From Bacillus sp. ISL-34 (lineage in GTDB: Bacteria; Bacillota; Bacilli; Bacillales; DSM-1321), in NCBI RefSeq assembly GCF_018613325.1, contig NZ_JAGGQJ010000003.1:62001-126000 (forward strand): DNA of 64,000 nucleotides, written 5' to 3'. The position numbers and the translations under genes were made by a program. The notes beneath the pieces are model-generated. The model saw nothing but the letters and a program-made list of their open reading frames with translations. It did not search any database and was not told the DNA's origin. Shown piece after piece: positions 43,209-52,071 of the stretch (position 1 is its first letter; every line of letters begins with the position of its first letter).

Positions 43209-44234
43209 TCATGAATTCATCCCATATTCAATGGCTACCGCATGGGCAATGCACGGAATCGTATCTTTTTGCTGGACGGAAAGTGGTGACAATAATGCTC
43301 CTGTTGCGACAAGCAGGATTTTTTTATATTTACCGGAAATCATTTCATTTAGTATATGACCGTATAAAACCACTGCCGAACATCCCGCACCGCTGCCGCC
43401 AGCCAAAACAGGCTGGTCCTTTTTGAAAATCATCAAGCCGCAATCCTTGAATTTTTCCTGATTGATTTCACAGCCCTTTTGCTTTAATAAGTCAAGAGCT
43501 GTCTCCCTCCCTATTTGACCTAAATCACCAGTAATGATGAAATCATAATCATCCGGGGTCAAACCAGTATCTTTGAAATGAGCAAGTATCGTATCGACGG
43601 CCGCCGGTGCCATCGCTCCCCCCATATTGAAAGGATCTTTCAATCCCATGTCAATGACCTTTCCGATAGTGGCCGAGACAATATGGGGAAATTCCCCTTG
43701 CTCGCTTCCATTAGGAGCAACCAGCGCCACCCCCGCTCCTGTTATCGTCCATTGAGCTGTAGGTGGTTTTTGCCCGCCATATTCAGTTGGATAGCGAAAT
43801 TGTTTTTCAACAGCTGCATTGTGGCTCGAGGCGCCTGTCAACACATAGTTAGCCCCGCCATAATTAGTGATGAAGGCTGCTAGGGCAAGTCCTTCCATTG
43901 ACGTGGAACAGGCTCCAAACAATCCGAAATATGGAATTCCACTGGTTCTTGCTGCAAAGCTTGTAGGTGTAACCTGATTGATTAAATCACCCGCCAAAAA
44001 AAATTGTACCTGTTCCTTGCCGATCTTACCTTTTTCCAATGCAAGCTCAACCGCTTTTTCCATCAAATGTCGATGAGCCTTCTCATATGAATCCTGCTCC
44101 ATCCACAAATCGTCGTATAAGATATCGAAATCACCCGCGATTTGTCCATTTGCTTCAAATGGACCGCCTGTTACCCCTGTTTCCAGGATGACCGGTTTAT
44201 TGGTGAACATCCATGTTTGTTTTCCCTTTAACAC
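43209..44234 (-). CDS. spoVAD: SpoVAD, stage V sporulation protein AD
   Basis: A 341-residue thiolase-fold protein. [20 protein letters not shown] and [17 protein letters not shown] are the fold landmarks; SpoVAD binds dipicolinic acid directly. Starts 3 bp after spoVAC and 16 bp before spoVAEb, clearly one operon. [20 protein letters not shown] is the usual N-terminus. Full length. Confidence 0.92.
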   Translation of the reverse strand: MLKGKQTWMFTNKPVILETGVTGGPFEANGQIAGDFDILYDDLWMEQDSYEKAHRHLMEKAVELALEKGKIGKEQVQFFLAGDLINQVTPTSFAARTSGIPYFGLFGACSTSMEGLALAAFITNYGGANYVLTGASSHNAAVEKQFRYPTEYGGQKPPTAQWTITGAGVALVAPNGSEQGEFPHIVSATIGKVIDMGLKDPFNMGGAMAPAAVDTILAHFKDTGLTPDDYDFIITGDLGQIGRETALDLLKQKGCEINQEKFKDCGLMIFKKDQPVLAGGSGAGCSAVVLYGHILNEMISGKYKKILLVATGALLSPLSVQQKDTIPCIAHAVAIEYGMNS

Positions 44235-44237
44235 CGC

Positions 44238-44708
44238 TTAGCCCCCAATCATTTGATAAATCGTTTTTATCAACGCCACGACAAAGGCTGAAAATACTCC
44301 AAATAAAATGACCGATCCGGCCAATTTAAACATATTGGATCCAACACCAAGTACAAAACCTTCCGTCCGATGTTCGATTGCTGCCGATATGACTGCGTTA
44401 CCGAACCCTGTGACAGGGACGGCACTTCCTGCCCCAGCAAACTGGCCAATGCGGTCGTAAAATCCGAAACCGGTCATCAAAAGAGCCAGGAACACCATGG
44501 TAGCAGTGGTCGGACCTCCGGCAGTCTGTTCCGTAAAGTTGAAAAAGTAAATATAAAAGTAGGAAATGGCTTGTCCCACTATGCAGAAAATGCCACCTAC
44601 TAAAAAGGCTTTCAAACAATTCTTCACAATTGGTCTTTTTATTTCATGCTTCCCCTGGAGCTCTTTATACGCATCCTGCTGTGGGGTCGTTTTCTCCTTG
44701 CCGCTCAT
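44238..44708 (-). CDS. spoVAC: SpoVAC, stage V sporulation protein AC
   Basis: A 156-residue membrane protein with about four helices, FLVGGIFCIVGQAISYFYIY and GAGSAVPVTGFGNAVISAAI being typical. SpoVAC is a mechanosensitive channel of the DPA-transport complex. It follows a YhcN/YlaJ lipoprotein gene by 17 bp and precedes spoVAD by 3 bp. Lacking spoVAA, AB and AF, this is the short (spoVA-2-like) operon form. Confidence 0.92.
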   Translation of the reverse strand: MSGKEKTTPQQDAYKELQGKHEIKRPIVKNCLKAFLVGGIFCIVGQAISYFYIYFFNFTEQTAGGPTTATMVFLALLMTGFGFYDRIGQFAGAGSAVPVTGFGNAVISAAIEHRTEGFVLGVGSNMFKLAGSVILFGVFSAFVVALIKTIYQMIGG

Positions 44709-44725
44709 AGTGCTGAACCTCTCTT

Positions 44726-45223
44726 CTAAATTAATTCTTTTTGAAGTTCTTCAATTTCCTTGAACTTCTTCCTTGCCTTTTTCTCGGGTACATCCTTTTC
44801 CTTCAGTAACTCGTTCAATCTTACCGATTCCAAAAAGATTTTATAATCGCTAGATACGATAAAATCATTTTTGGGAAACTTCTCTTCCAGATTTTCAGTC
44901 ACAGTCTTTTCAATTTTCTTCATATGAAAACGTTGTAAGTGCTTGACTTTATAAGCGACGATAATCTTTTTTTCGTTTTTCACGACGATCACGTCATAGA
45001 TGGTGTCTTCATTAGCAACTGTTTCCTTGACCTTTGAGATCAGTCCCTTTTCATCCTTCTCATCCATCCCATTAATGATATCCATCGGTTCAGGATTCGT
45101 ACGTTTAATCATTGCTAAATTCTCCGTTTTTCCATCATTCTTATTGCTGCATGCAGTAAGCACACACAAAACAACTATAAAAACCAGAAAGCTGACCTTT
45201 AAATACCTTCCTTGTCTGAACAT
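44726..45223 (-). CDS. YhcN/YlaJ-family sporulation lipoprotein
   Basis: A 165-residue lipoprotein: signal SFLVFIVVLCVLTAC with Cys25, then a domain with VKETVANEDTIYDVIVVKNE and KIEKTVTENLEEKFPKNDFI, the YhcN/YlaJ fold. Members are forespore-expressed inner-membrane lipoproteins. First gene of the operon with spoVAC-AD-AEb, as in spoVA-2 operons, where a YhcN-like lipoprotein is often included. Confidence 0.85.
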   Translation of the reverse strand: MFRQGRYLKVSFLVFIVVLCVLTACSNKNDGKTENLAMIKRTNPEPMDIINGMDEKDEKGLISKVKETVANEDTIYDVIVVKNEKKIIVAYKVKHLQRFHMKKIEKTVTENLEEKFPKNDFIVSSDYKIFLESVRLNELLKEKDVPEKKARKKFKEIEELQKELI

Positions 45224-45301
45224 AGAATCACATCCTAATTTATCGTTCTATTGTTATTTTCTTGTTTAACTGTTTTTTTATGAATGGTAGGATTAGGAAA
45301 T

Positions 45302-45334
45302 AAAAAAACCTTTCCGAAATGGAAAGGTTTTTTT
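45302..45334. terminator. Bidirectional terminator
   Basis: AAAAAACCTTTCC-GAAAT-GGAAAGGTTTTTTT. On the minus strand it ends the cotO operon and the small 37-residue gene, insulating the spoVA operon. Confidence 0.9.
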
Positions 45335-45336
45335 AC

Positions 45337-45450
45337 TCAATAGCCTTTATTTTTATTGTTATTATTACAGCCACAGTCTTTCTTGATTTTGACCGGTTGA
45401 TCTTTTTTAATCGGTTTGGCATAAGCCCATGGATTCTGTTTCTGATTCAA
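45337..45450 (-). CDS. Small basic Asn/Cys-rich protein (37 aa)
   Basis: A TTG start with AAAGGAGGAG nine bases upstream gives 37 residues: NQKQNPWAYAKPIKKDQPVK then IKKDCGCNNNNKNKGY. A perfect ribosome binding site, a terminator immediately after the stop and the placement among coat genes make it likely real. The tail with CGC and an Asn/Lys run resembles small spore or coat peptides; I do not recognise it. Confidence 0.65.
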   Translation of the reverse strand: MNQKQNPWAYAKPIKKDQPVKIKKDCGCNNNNKNKGY

Positions 45451-45513
45451 TTTATGACTCCTCCTTTAACATCTATACCATACTATATGAACGAAGAGAC
45501 AAGTTGTTTCCAA

Positions 45514-45879
45514 TCAAAGGTCCATAATTTTGCTGATTATGACTTCAATAATCGCTCCTACTGCTGCTACGGCAAGGATTAATATCAGTACGTCGCCTAT
45601 AAACCATTGTTGGATATAAAGAAAAACGAGAAAAAGGCTGACCCAGACACCCACGCACCAAAAACAGCTTAGCAATTGTCCAAACCAGCCAAGCAGGCCC
45701 TTTTCCTTGGGCATCAAAAAAATTTCCACTTCTCCTTCTTCATTTTTTTCCTCTATCTCTTTAAAAAACGGGCGGCGCAACGGCTCCATGATTTTATCAA
45801 AAACGATCAACCGTGTCAGCCTGAAGGAAGCCAAGCCTAATATGATAAATAAGGTAAATTCATTTTGTGGGGGAAACAT
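45514..45879 (-). CDS. yjcA: DUF1360 sporulation protein, YjcA-like
   Basis: A 121-residue membrane protein with three helices (FIILGLASFRLTRLIVFDKI, LLSCFWCVGVWVSLFLVFLY, LILILAVAAVGAIIEVIIS). CFWCVGVWV is the DUF1360 signature. In B. subtilis YjcA is a sporulation gene near cotVWXYZ/yjcC. It follows the cotO-like gene by 14 bp, so they share a transcript. Confidence 0.85.
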   Translation of the reverse strand: MFPPQNEFTLFIILGLASFRLTRLIVFDKIMEPLRRPFFKEIEEKNEEGEVEIFLMPKEKGLLGWFGQLLSCFWCVGVWVSLFLVFLYIQQWFIGDVLILILAVAAVGAIIEVIISKIMDL

Positions 45880-45893
45880 TTAATATTGCTCCT

Positions 45894-46466
45894 TCACTTG
45901 GATTCTTCAATTACTTTGGCATCGATAATATCCGGCAGACCCACGAAACGGATATGGTTCCCTCTTTTAATCTTCACTGATTCCCCCTTCATTCCCAACA
46001 CATGAAACTGAAGCGTTTCTCCGTTAATAACAGCCTCACATAATGGCTTTGGAAAACCTTGATGATTGGATAGGCGGGAAATGATGTCCCGGGAAGATTC
46101 TTTCTTCTCCACCTTTTTCCTTTTTTTCTTAACCGGCTTTTCTTTTTTCTGTTCTATTTGTTCAGGATGCTCCATTTCTTCAACCGGAGCTTGCTTAGGA
46201 ACATATTGTTCGGTGATTTTCCTTAATCCCGTAATCTCCTTTTCAATTTCCTTCATGGCATCATAAACACCAAATTCGCGTTTGACTTTTTCGATTTTTT
46301 CTTCTTTATTCTCGGCTTCTTCCTGAAGTTCCGGCTCAACGCTGTCTTGAGGTTTAGCTTTTTTCGTTCGAAAATCACTTTGCATATTTCCACGCAGATC
46401 TGATATTTTTGCTTGATCGACATATAAAAGTGGCTTGGATTCCTTATCGCCATTTTTCTCTGACAT
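45894..46466 (-). CDS. cotO: CotO-like spore coat protein
   Basis: A 190-residue protein with a basic/acidic disordered N-terminal part (KEEKIEKVKREF, KKEKPVKKKRKKVEKKE) and a compact C-terminal domain starting SSRDIISRLSNHQGFPKPLC that ends VGLPDIIDAKVIEESK. This matches CotO (YjbX), an outer-coat morphogenetic protein. A paralogous copy of the C-terminal domain is encoded just upstream. GGAGGG precedes the ATG. Confidence 0.82.
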   Translation of the reverse strand: MSEKNGDKESKPLLYVDQAKISDLRGNMQSDFRTKKAKPQDSVEPELQEEAENKEEKIEKVKREFGVYDAMKEIEKEITGLRKITEQYVPKQAPVEEMEHPEQIEQKKEKPVKKKRKKVEKKESSRDIISRLSNHQGFPKPLCEAVINGETLQFHVLGMKGESVKIKRGNHIRFVGLPDIIDAKVIEESK

Positions 46467-46477
46467 GAAAACCCTCC

Positions 46478-46792
46478 TTAATATTTCAGAATATCCACGG
46501 ACTGCAGCTGTTCCATCTGGTATCGGACAACTTTTTTCCCGAATTTATGCCTTATGAACAAACTGGATTCCTTTTTTTGTTCCAATTTCCCGAATAGTGT
46601 ACGGTCATTGATGATGAACTTACAAACAGGCTTAGGTGCAAAGGCTGGAAGTCGGGACAATAGCTCCACCAATTCCTCGGCGGTATATGAAGTGCTGATA
46701 TTTTTTTCATGCAAATTAATATGTCTCTTCAGCGTATTGTGTATGGTTTGTTTTCCATCAGCACAAGGCAGACCAACTTTCTTCACGTCCAT
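46478..46792 (-). CDS. CotO C-terminal-domain-like small coat protein
   Basis: A 104-residue protein whose region LSRLPAFAPKPVCKFIINDR lines up with ISRLSNHQGFPKPLCEAVIN of the CotO-like neighbour, and whose end MEQLQSVDILKY lines up with LPDIIDAKVIEES. It lacks the disordered N-terminal part. The two genes are 11 bp apart in one operon, suggesting an ancient duplication. Function inferred as spore coat. Confidence 0.68.
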   Translation of the reverse strand: MDVKKVGLPCADGKQTIHNTLKRHINLHEKNISTSYTAEELVELLSRLPAFAPKPVCKFIINDRTLFGKLEQKKESSLFIRHKFGKKVVRYQMEQLQSVDILKY

Positions 46793-47049
46793 GATGCCCC
46801 TCCTTCTTTTTCACGAATAGGGTTGAAAGCAGGTTTATGCCAATTCTCGCAAACAATGAAAATCAGCTCTATGTATCATTTATATGAGATTCACCCTTCT
46901 TTATGCTGGAGATGTGCCACTCCCCCAAAAAAGGACACTAACCAAGCTTAAGGATGTTGGGTATTAGCGGAGAAACTAAAACTTTTGAAGAAAAAAGGTG
47001 AAAGGATTCCAATTGAGGATGCAGCATTAAAGCAGCAGAGTGGACAATC

Positions 47050-47076
47050 AAAAAAAGGGGACCAATATCGGCCCCC
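47050..47076 (-). terminator. Terminator of fabI
   Basis: On the minus strand GGGGGCC-GATATT-GGTCCCC followed by TTTTTTT, ten bases past the fabI stop. Confidence 0.85.
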
Positions 47077-47086
47077 TCCTTTACTA

Positions 47087-47860
47087 TTATCCAATTATAT
47101 GGTAACCAGAATCCACATGGATATTTTCCCCGGTAATCCCGCGGGACATGTCACTTAATAAAAATACTGCCGTATCCCCTACTTCTTCGGGAGTCGTTGT
47201 ACGACGAAGCGGTGCTTCTTCCTCAATCTTCTTTAAAATGGTATTGAAGTCACGGACACCTTTAGCGGATAAGGTACGGATTGGTCCGGCTGAAATTGCA
47301 TTGACTCGAATGTTATCTTTGCCAAGATCACTTGACAGGTAACGGACATTGGCTTCAAGTGAGGCCTTGGCCACTCCCATTACATTATAATTCGGCATGA
47401 CCCGTTCACCGCCAAGATACGTCATTGTGACAATGCTGCCACCTTCCGGCATGATTTCCTTCGCCGCTTTAGCTACCGCCGTTAAAGAAAATGAACTGAT
47501 ATTATGGGCGAGCAAGAACCCTTCACGGCTCGTGTTGACGAACTCACCGTCAAGCTCTTCCTTGTTAGCGAATGCGACACTGTGCACCACGCCATGAATG
47601 ATACCTGTTTCTTCCTTAATCGTTGCAAAACATTTTTCAATGCTTTCATCCTTCGTTACATCACATTGTAAAATGATGGAAGGCTCCCCTTCCAATGTAG
47701 AAGATAGTTCCCTAACGCTTTTTTCCGTACGGTCTTTTCCGTAAGTGAAAATCAGCTTTGCACCTGCTTTATGTAATGAACGGGCAACTCCCCATGCAAT
47801 ACTTCTTTTATTCGCTACACCCATTAAGACAAACGTTTTTCCTTCTAATGAAAAAGTCAA
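47087..47860 (-). CDS. fabI: Enoyl-[acyl-carrier-protein] reductase (NADH)
   Basis: A 257-residue FabI: Rossmann start MGVANKRSIAWGVARSLHKA, SVAFANKEELDGEF, and the catalytic Tyr/Lys in TYLGGERVMPNYNVMGVAKASLEA-type sequence (Tyr and Lys near 158 and 165). It performs the last reduction in fatty acid elongation. TTG start with AGGAGG nine bases upstream. A near-perfect FapR box lies about 30 bp upstream, so malonyl-CoA-responsive repression is expected as in B. subtilis. Confidence 0.93.
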   Translation of the reverse strand: MTFSLEGKTFVLMGVANKRSIAWGVARSLHKAGAKLIFTYGKDRTEKSVRELSSTLEGEPSIILQCDVTKDESIEKCFATIKEETGIIHGVVHSVAFANKEELDGEFVNTSREGFLLAHNISSFSLTAVAKAAKEIMPEGGSIVTMTYLGGERVMPNYNVMGVAKASLEANVRYLSSDLGKDNIRVNAISAGPIRTLSAKGVRDFNTILKKIEEEAPLRRTTTPEEVGDTAVFLLSDMSRGITGENIHVDSGYHIIG

Positions 47861-47891
47861 CGTATATGACCTCCTATTTTTAATACAAGTT

Positions 47892-47910
47892 ATTAGTACC
47901 TGCTACTAAT
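47892..47910 (-). promoter_or_regulatory. FapR operator
   Basis: ATTAGTACCTGCTACTAAT is a palindrome matching the FapR consensus (TTAGTACCTRNTACTAA type) and lies 32-50 bp before the fabI start codon. Confidence 0.85.
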
Positions 47911-47985
47911 GACAGTATATCAAATTTCCTCTGATAAAAACACCGTTTTCTGAAGCCCCCTGGGAATGACCCTATCTTCATGAGC

Positions 47986-49365
47986 TTATAGTAAATAACC
48001 CATGAATAATGTAGCTAATCCGAAGTAAATCAGGATACTGATAATGTCATTGATGGTCGTGATGAATGGTCCGGAAGCTACCGCCGGGTCGATTTTCATT
48101 TTATGCATGAGGAGCGGTACAAGTGACCCCGCAAGCGTGGCGACTATCAATGTAATGAAAATAGATATGCCGACCAATAAACCGAGCATTAAATCCCCTT
48201 GCCAAATATATACGATTAAACTGATGGCTATTCCACATGTCAGGCCGGTGATGAGTCCTGTCCCAGCCTCACGCAAAACTAGCTTCCACTTGCTATCCTG
48301 CTCCAAGTCCCCTGTTGCGATTCCCCGTACAGCAACAGCCAATGCTTGAGTTCCTGTATTGCCAGCCATTCCGCCTATCAAAGGAATAAATACAGCAAGA
48401 ATCGCTTTTTGGCTAAGCGTCTCCTCAAAACGGCCAATCAGGCTAGCGGTCAATAAACCTAAAAACAAAAGGATGATCAACCATGGCAACCGTTTCCTGG
48501 CAGCAGAAAAGGGACTCTTATCAACATTGTCCAAATTTGATACACCCGCCAATTTGGAATAATCATCAGATGCCTCTTCATCCATGACATCAATGATATC
48601 ATCTACCGTAATAATCCCTAACAAATGGTTTTGGAAATCGACGACAGGCACGGCAAGGAAGTTATAGTCCCTTATTTTTCGTGCCACCTCTTCCTGGTCT
48701 TCAGATACAGGTACGGAAACTACCCTGTCATCCATTAAATCGCCGATTAATGTATCTTCATCAGCTATGATCAATGTCCTGAGCGATAAAACACCAAGCA
48801 GCTTCTTATCCTGATCGGTAACGAACACATAATATATCGTTTCGGCTTCCGGAGCTTCCCTTTTTAAGATCTGCATGGCCGATCGAGCCGTTTCGTTTGC
48901 TTCAATGGCAATGAACTCTGTCGTCATGATACTTCCTGCCGTAGATTCCTCATAGTTCAGAAGCTCCTGGATTTCACTTGCCGCTTCATCATCCATGATC
49001 GTCAAATAGCTGACGGCCTGCTCATCATTGATTTCATTCAGGACGTCAGCCGCATCATCCGCATACATGTTGGAAAGCATATCGGCTGCGTAAGCAGGAT
49101 TCATTTCAGCCAGCAGGCTTTCGTAATCCTCTTCATCTATTTCTATATTTTCAAAAAGGTCCGCCATTTCTTCCGGTGACAAATATGTGTAAATGACGGA
49201 TCTGAATTCATCTGACAAGCTTGTATAAAATTGAGCCTGATCATATGGATGCATTTCAAGGAACTCCGTACGAAACTGATCCAGATTTTCCGTTTTAAGT
49301 GCTTCAAGCAAAAGCTCGTTATTCATTTGACTGCTCTCCCGCTCCCGGTCCTTCATCTCCTCCAT
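47986..49365 (-). CDS. mgtE: Magnesium transporter MgtE
   Basis: About 459 residues. N-terminal helical domain with MNPAYAADMLSNMYADDAAD, a CBS pair (STAGSIMTTEFIAIEA; LIGDLMDDRVVSVPVSEDQE) and five C-terminal helices with GGMAGNTGTQALAVAVRG, the Mg-channel motif. It imports Mg2+ and gates by cytoplasmic Mg sensing. The second ATG (49365) is favoured, nine bases after AGGAGG. No M-box riboswitch fits in the 110 bp upstream. Confidence 0.93.
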   Translation of the reverse strand: MEEMKDRERESSQMNNELLLEALKTENLDQFRTEFLEMHPYDQAQFYTSLSDEFRSVIYTYLSPEEMADLFENIEIDEEDYESLLAEMNPAYAADMLSNMYADDAADVLNEINDEQAVSYLTIMDDEAASEIQELLNYEESTAGSIMTTEFIAIEANETARSAMQILKREAPEAETIYYVFVTDQDKKLLGVLSLRTLIIADEDTLIGDLMDDRVVSVPVSEDQEEVARKIRDYNFLAVPVVDFQNHLLGIITVDDIIDVMDEEASDDYSKLAGVSNLDNVDKSPFSAARKRLPWLIILLFLGLLTASLIGRFEETLSQKAILAVFIPLIGGMAGNTGTQALAVAVRGIATGDLEQDSKWKLVLREAGTGLITGLTCGIAISLIVYIWQGDLMLGLLVGISIFITLIVATLAGSLVPLLMHKMKIDPAVASGPFITTINDIISILIYFGLATLFMGYLL

Positions 49366-49478
49366 AACCATACACCTCCTAAAACATATTTTTTCATTTC
49401 CTCGTTTATATTTTATTTTTTTAAATAATACTATACTAATACCATAAACATAGACAAAACAAACAAAGGATGTGTCAA

Positions 49479-50222
49479 ATGAACATCGATATCATAGGGG
49501 ACATTCATGGATGTTTCGCTGAATTAAGGCAGCTGACCGAAAAAATGGGCTATACATGGGAGACTGGGTTTCCTGTACATCCCTCTGGAAGGATTCTTGG
49601 CTTTGTAGGGGATTTAACCGATCGCGGCCCAAATTCCCTTCAAGTGATCGAGGTTGTCCATGAATTAGTCATTAACCAAAATATAGCAAGGTATGCCCCA
49701 GGTAACCACTGCAATAAATTGTATCGTTATTTTTCAGGCAATAAAGTTCAAATATCGCACGGTTTAGAGACTACTGTAGCTGAATATGAATCACTGAACA
49801 CCCGGGAGCAAAAGAAGATCCGAAAAAAATTCATGGATCTGTATGAACGTTCCCCACTTTATCAACTGATTGATGAAGGGAGATTGATCATTGCCCATGC
49901 AGGAATTCGCAGTGACTATATTGGACAATATAGCAGTAAAGTAAAAACCTTTGTTCTCTATGGTGATATCAATGGCTCCAAACATCCCGATGGGTCTCCG
50001 GTCAGGAAGGACTGGGCCCAAACATACAAAGGGGAAACATGGATCGTATATGGACATACACCAGTTCCTGAAGCTAGACGAGTCAATCATACATACAATA
50101 TTGATACAGGCTGCGTCTTCGGTGGAAAACTGACCGCTGTCCGATATCCCGAAATGGAGCTTCAAGAGGTGCCTTCAGCTATGCCATATATTGCGGAAAA
50201 ATTCAGGACATCTTTTGATTAA
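49479..50222 (+). CDS. prpE: Bis(5'-nucleosyl)-tetraphosphatase PrpE
   Basis: About 247 residues, a calcineurin-like phosphoesterase with [44 protein letters not shown] and VYGHTPV. It hydrolyses Ap4A-type dinucleotides symmetrically and was linked to spore germination in B. subtilis. AAAGGATG precedes the ATG at 49479. Placed between mgtE and yjbO as in the yjb region. Confidence 0.9.
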   Translation: MNIDIIGDIHGCFAELRQLTEKMGYTWETGFPVHPSGRILGFVGDLTDRGPNSLQVIEVVHELVINQNIARYAPGNHCNKLYRYFSGNKVQISHGLETTVAEYESLNTREQKKIRKKFMDLYERSPLYQLIDEGRLIIAHAGIRSDYIGQYSSKVKTFVLYGDINGSKHPDGSPVRKDWAQTYKGETWIVYGHTPVPEARRVNHTYNIDTGCVFGGKLTAVRYPEMELQEVPSAMPYIAEKFRTSFD

Positions 50223-50226
50223 CCAA

Positions 50227-50254
50227 AAAAACTCGCCATCTTGGTGAGTTTTTT
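50227..50254 (+). terminator. Terminator of prpE
   Basis: AAAAACTCGCCA-TCT-TGGTGAGTTTTTTT, directly after the stop. Confidence 0.9.
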
Positions 50255-50304
50255 TGCGTCTATGGATTTTTTCATAAGCTTGAATTCGCTTTAGTGCGGC
50301 CCGG

Positions 50305-51210
50305 TTATAAAGTCAACCCTTCGAGCAAACGGGTCATATCTTCTGGTAACTCTTCTTGAAACAACATCTTCTTCTTGGTGAAAGGATGTAAAAATTTCAG
50401 TTCAAAACAATGAAGGGCTTGGCGAGGGATACCTTTCCTATTCCCTCCATATAAATCATCACCAGCGAGCGGGTGACCTATATGCGCCATATGGACCCTG
50501 ATTTGATGTGTACGCCCAGTTTGGAGTTCCAAATTAAGGTATGTATGGGACTCTGTGTGTGCCAATACCTTAAATAGGGTACAGGCATACCGGCCATCCT
50601 CCCTGACTTCCCGTTCAATGATGCTGGTCGATTTTCGCCCGATTGGCGCCACAATCTCTCCTACAGGACCTTCAACGATTCCTTCAGCTATGGCCTGGTA
50701 TCTCCGTTTAACCTGTCCTGATTTTTGCTGTTCACTTAAGAGGTGATGGATATGCCGGTGCTTGGCAATCAAAACCAGACCAGATGTGTCCCGATCAAGA
50801 CGTGTAACTATATGGATCGTTGCCTGTATTCCCGTCTTCCTATAATAGCCCGCCAAGCCATTCGCCAGACTGCCGTTCGGATGCTCGCGGGAAGGAATGG
50901 TATTCATGGAAGGGGGCTTGGCCACCACCAATACAAACTCATCTTCATACCTGATATTCAGGGGGATGGGTTCCGGCAATAGGCCTTCGCTTGCCTGCTC
51001 CGGCGGAAATATGACGGTGACGATGTCGCCTGTTTCTATCCGTTCCCTTACGGTTACTTCCTCGCCGTTCAACTGGATATATCCACCTTTAAACTTAATA
51101 TCCGTTAATGCTCGTTTTGAAATATCGCATTTGTTGAGAAACTCTCGCAATAAAGAGCCAGAATCCTCTTCAAAAACCGACCAGGTCAAAGAAAAGTTTT
51201 GATTTGACAT
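50305..51210 (-). CDS. yjbO: RluA-family pseudouridine synthase, YjbO-like
   Basis: A 301-residue RluA-type enzyme: an S4-like N-terminal part (RALTDIKFKGGYIQLNGEEV) and catalytic VTRLDRDTSGLVLIAK with the Asp nucleophile, ending with TGRTHQIRVHMAHIGHPLAG. It makes pseudouridine in rRNA or tRNA. Starts 18 bp downstream of nadF, so co-transcribed with it. Confidence 0.9.
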   Translation of the reverse strand: MSNQNFSLTWSVFEEDSGSLLREFLNKCDISKRALTDIKFKGGYIQLNGEEVTVRERIETGDIVTVIFPPEQASEGLLPEPIPLNIRYEDEFVLVVAKPPSMNTIPSREHPNGSLANGLAGYYRKTGIQATIHIVTRLDRDTSGLVLIAKHRHIHHLLSEQQKSGQVKRRYQAIAEGIVEGPVGEIVAPIGRKSTSIIEREVREDGRYACTLFKVLAHTESHTYLNLELQTGRTHQIRVHMAHIGHPLAGDDLYGGNRKGIPRQALHCFELKFLHPFTKKKMLFQEELPEDMTRLLEGLTL

Positions 51211-51227
51211 GAGGTGAGTCTATCTCC

Positions 51228-52022
51228 TTAATTAGCAATAAATGAATCATGCACTCTTTTCCAGAAAGGAAAAGGGCGGAATCTGGCAAATCGGATCTTT
51301 TCATCTGCCACTCTGCACTGTATCGACTTTACATTTTCCTGAAGCAGTGACAAATGGTCGACCGTAATTTGAAAATTGACCGCATTGACCGGCCTGAACA
51401 TACAAGTATGATGTGCCGGCAGCAGAAGTGGCGATCCTACCGTCCTAAATACCCGGTTATTAATGGATGCCAATTCGGTAATCTGGATGGCGTCGATTGA
51501 TGGATGGACGATGGCCCCGCCAAGCGCCTTATTATACGCCGTGCTTCCAGATGGCGTCGCAATGCATAAACCATCTCCACGGAACGTCTCGAAATGCTGG
51601 CCGCGTATTTCAATGTCCATGACGAGCGTTCCTTCAACACTTTTGACTGTCGATTCATTCAAAGCCAAAAATCTGGCTTCCCGTCCTCCGTGCTGATAAC
51701 GGACGATCGTTTCGAGCAGTGGATATTCCACTATTTGAAATGGGGTTTTTGCTAAAGCAATCACCAATTTTTCAATTTCATCAGGGGTCCAATCTGCATA
51801 AAAACCAAGATGACCTGTATGTACACCAACAAAGGCGGTTTTATCCAACCGATTCTTATAACGGTGAAAAGCATATAATAAAGTGCCGTCACCACCGACA
51901 GAAATGACAATATCCGGCTGATCTTCGTCATATTCCAAATGAAAGTCCTGAAGATACGTTCGCATCCTTTGCATTAAAGTATTCGATTTCGCATCTCCTT
52001 TTGACGTAATCGCAAATTTCAT
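51228..52022 (-). CDS. nadF: NAD kinase
   Basis: A 264-residue NAD kinase: [24 protein letters not shown] and [20 protein letters not shown] all present. Phosphorylates NAD to NADP. Gene order relQ-nadF-yjbO matches the B. subtilis yjbMNO set, so this is NadF (PpnKA, YjbN). Spacing of 50 bp from yjbM; likely one operon. Confidence 0.92.
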   Translation of the reverse strand: MKFAITSKGDAKSNTLMQRMRTYLQDFHLEYDEDQPDIVISVGGDGTLLYAFHRYKNRLDKTAFVGVHTGHLGFYADWTPDEIEKLVIALAKTPFQIVEYPLLETIVRYQHGGREARFLALNESTVKSVEGTLVMDIEIRGQHFETFRGDGLCIATPSGSTAYNKALGGAIVHPSIDAIQITELASINNRVFRTVGSPLLLPAHHTCMFRPVNAVNFQITVDHLSLLQENVKSIQCRVADEKIRFARFRPFPFWKRVHDSFIAN

Positions 52023-52071
52023 GTAATCCCACCTTCAATTTAGATTTCTTTACGTTTACCCATTTATGCGT

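Noticed and set aside
46990-47160. 57-codon plus frame (KKKGERIPIEDAALKQQSG)
   Set aside because: Overlaps the fabI terminator and the fabI 3' end in antisense; ribosome site poor, although its first 30 residues look protein-like.
49372-49478. M-box riboswitch before mgtE
   Set aside because: Only about 110 bp separate mgtE from prpE; no M-box structure could be drawn.
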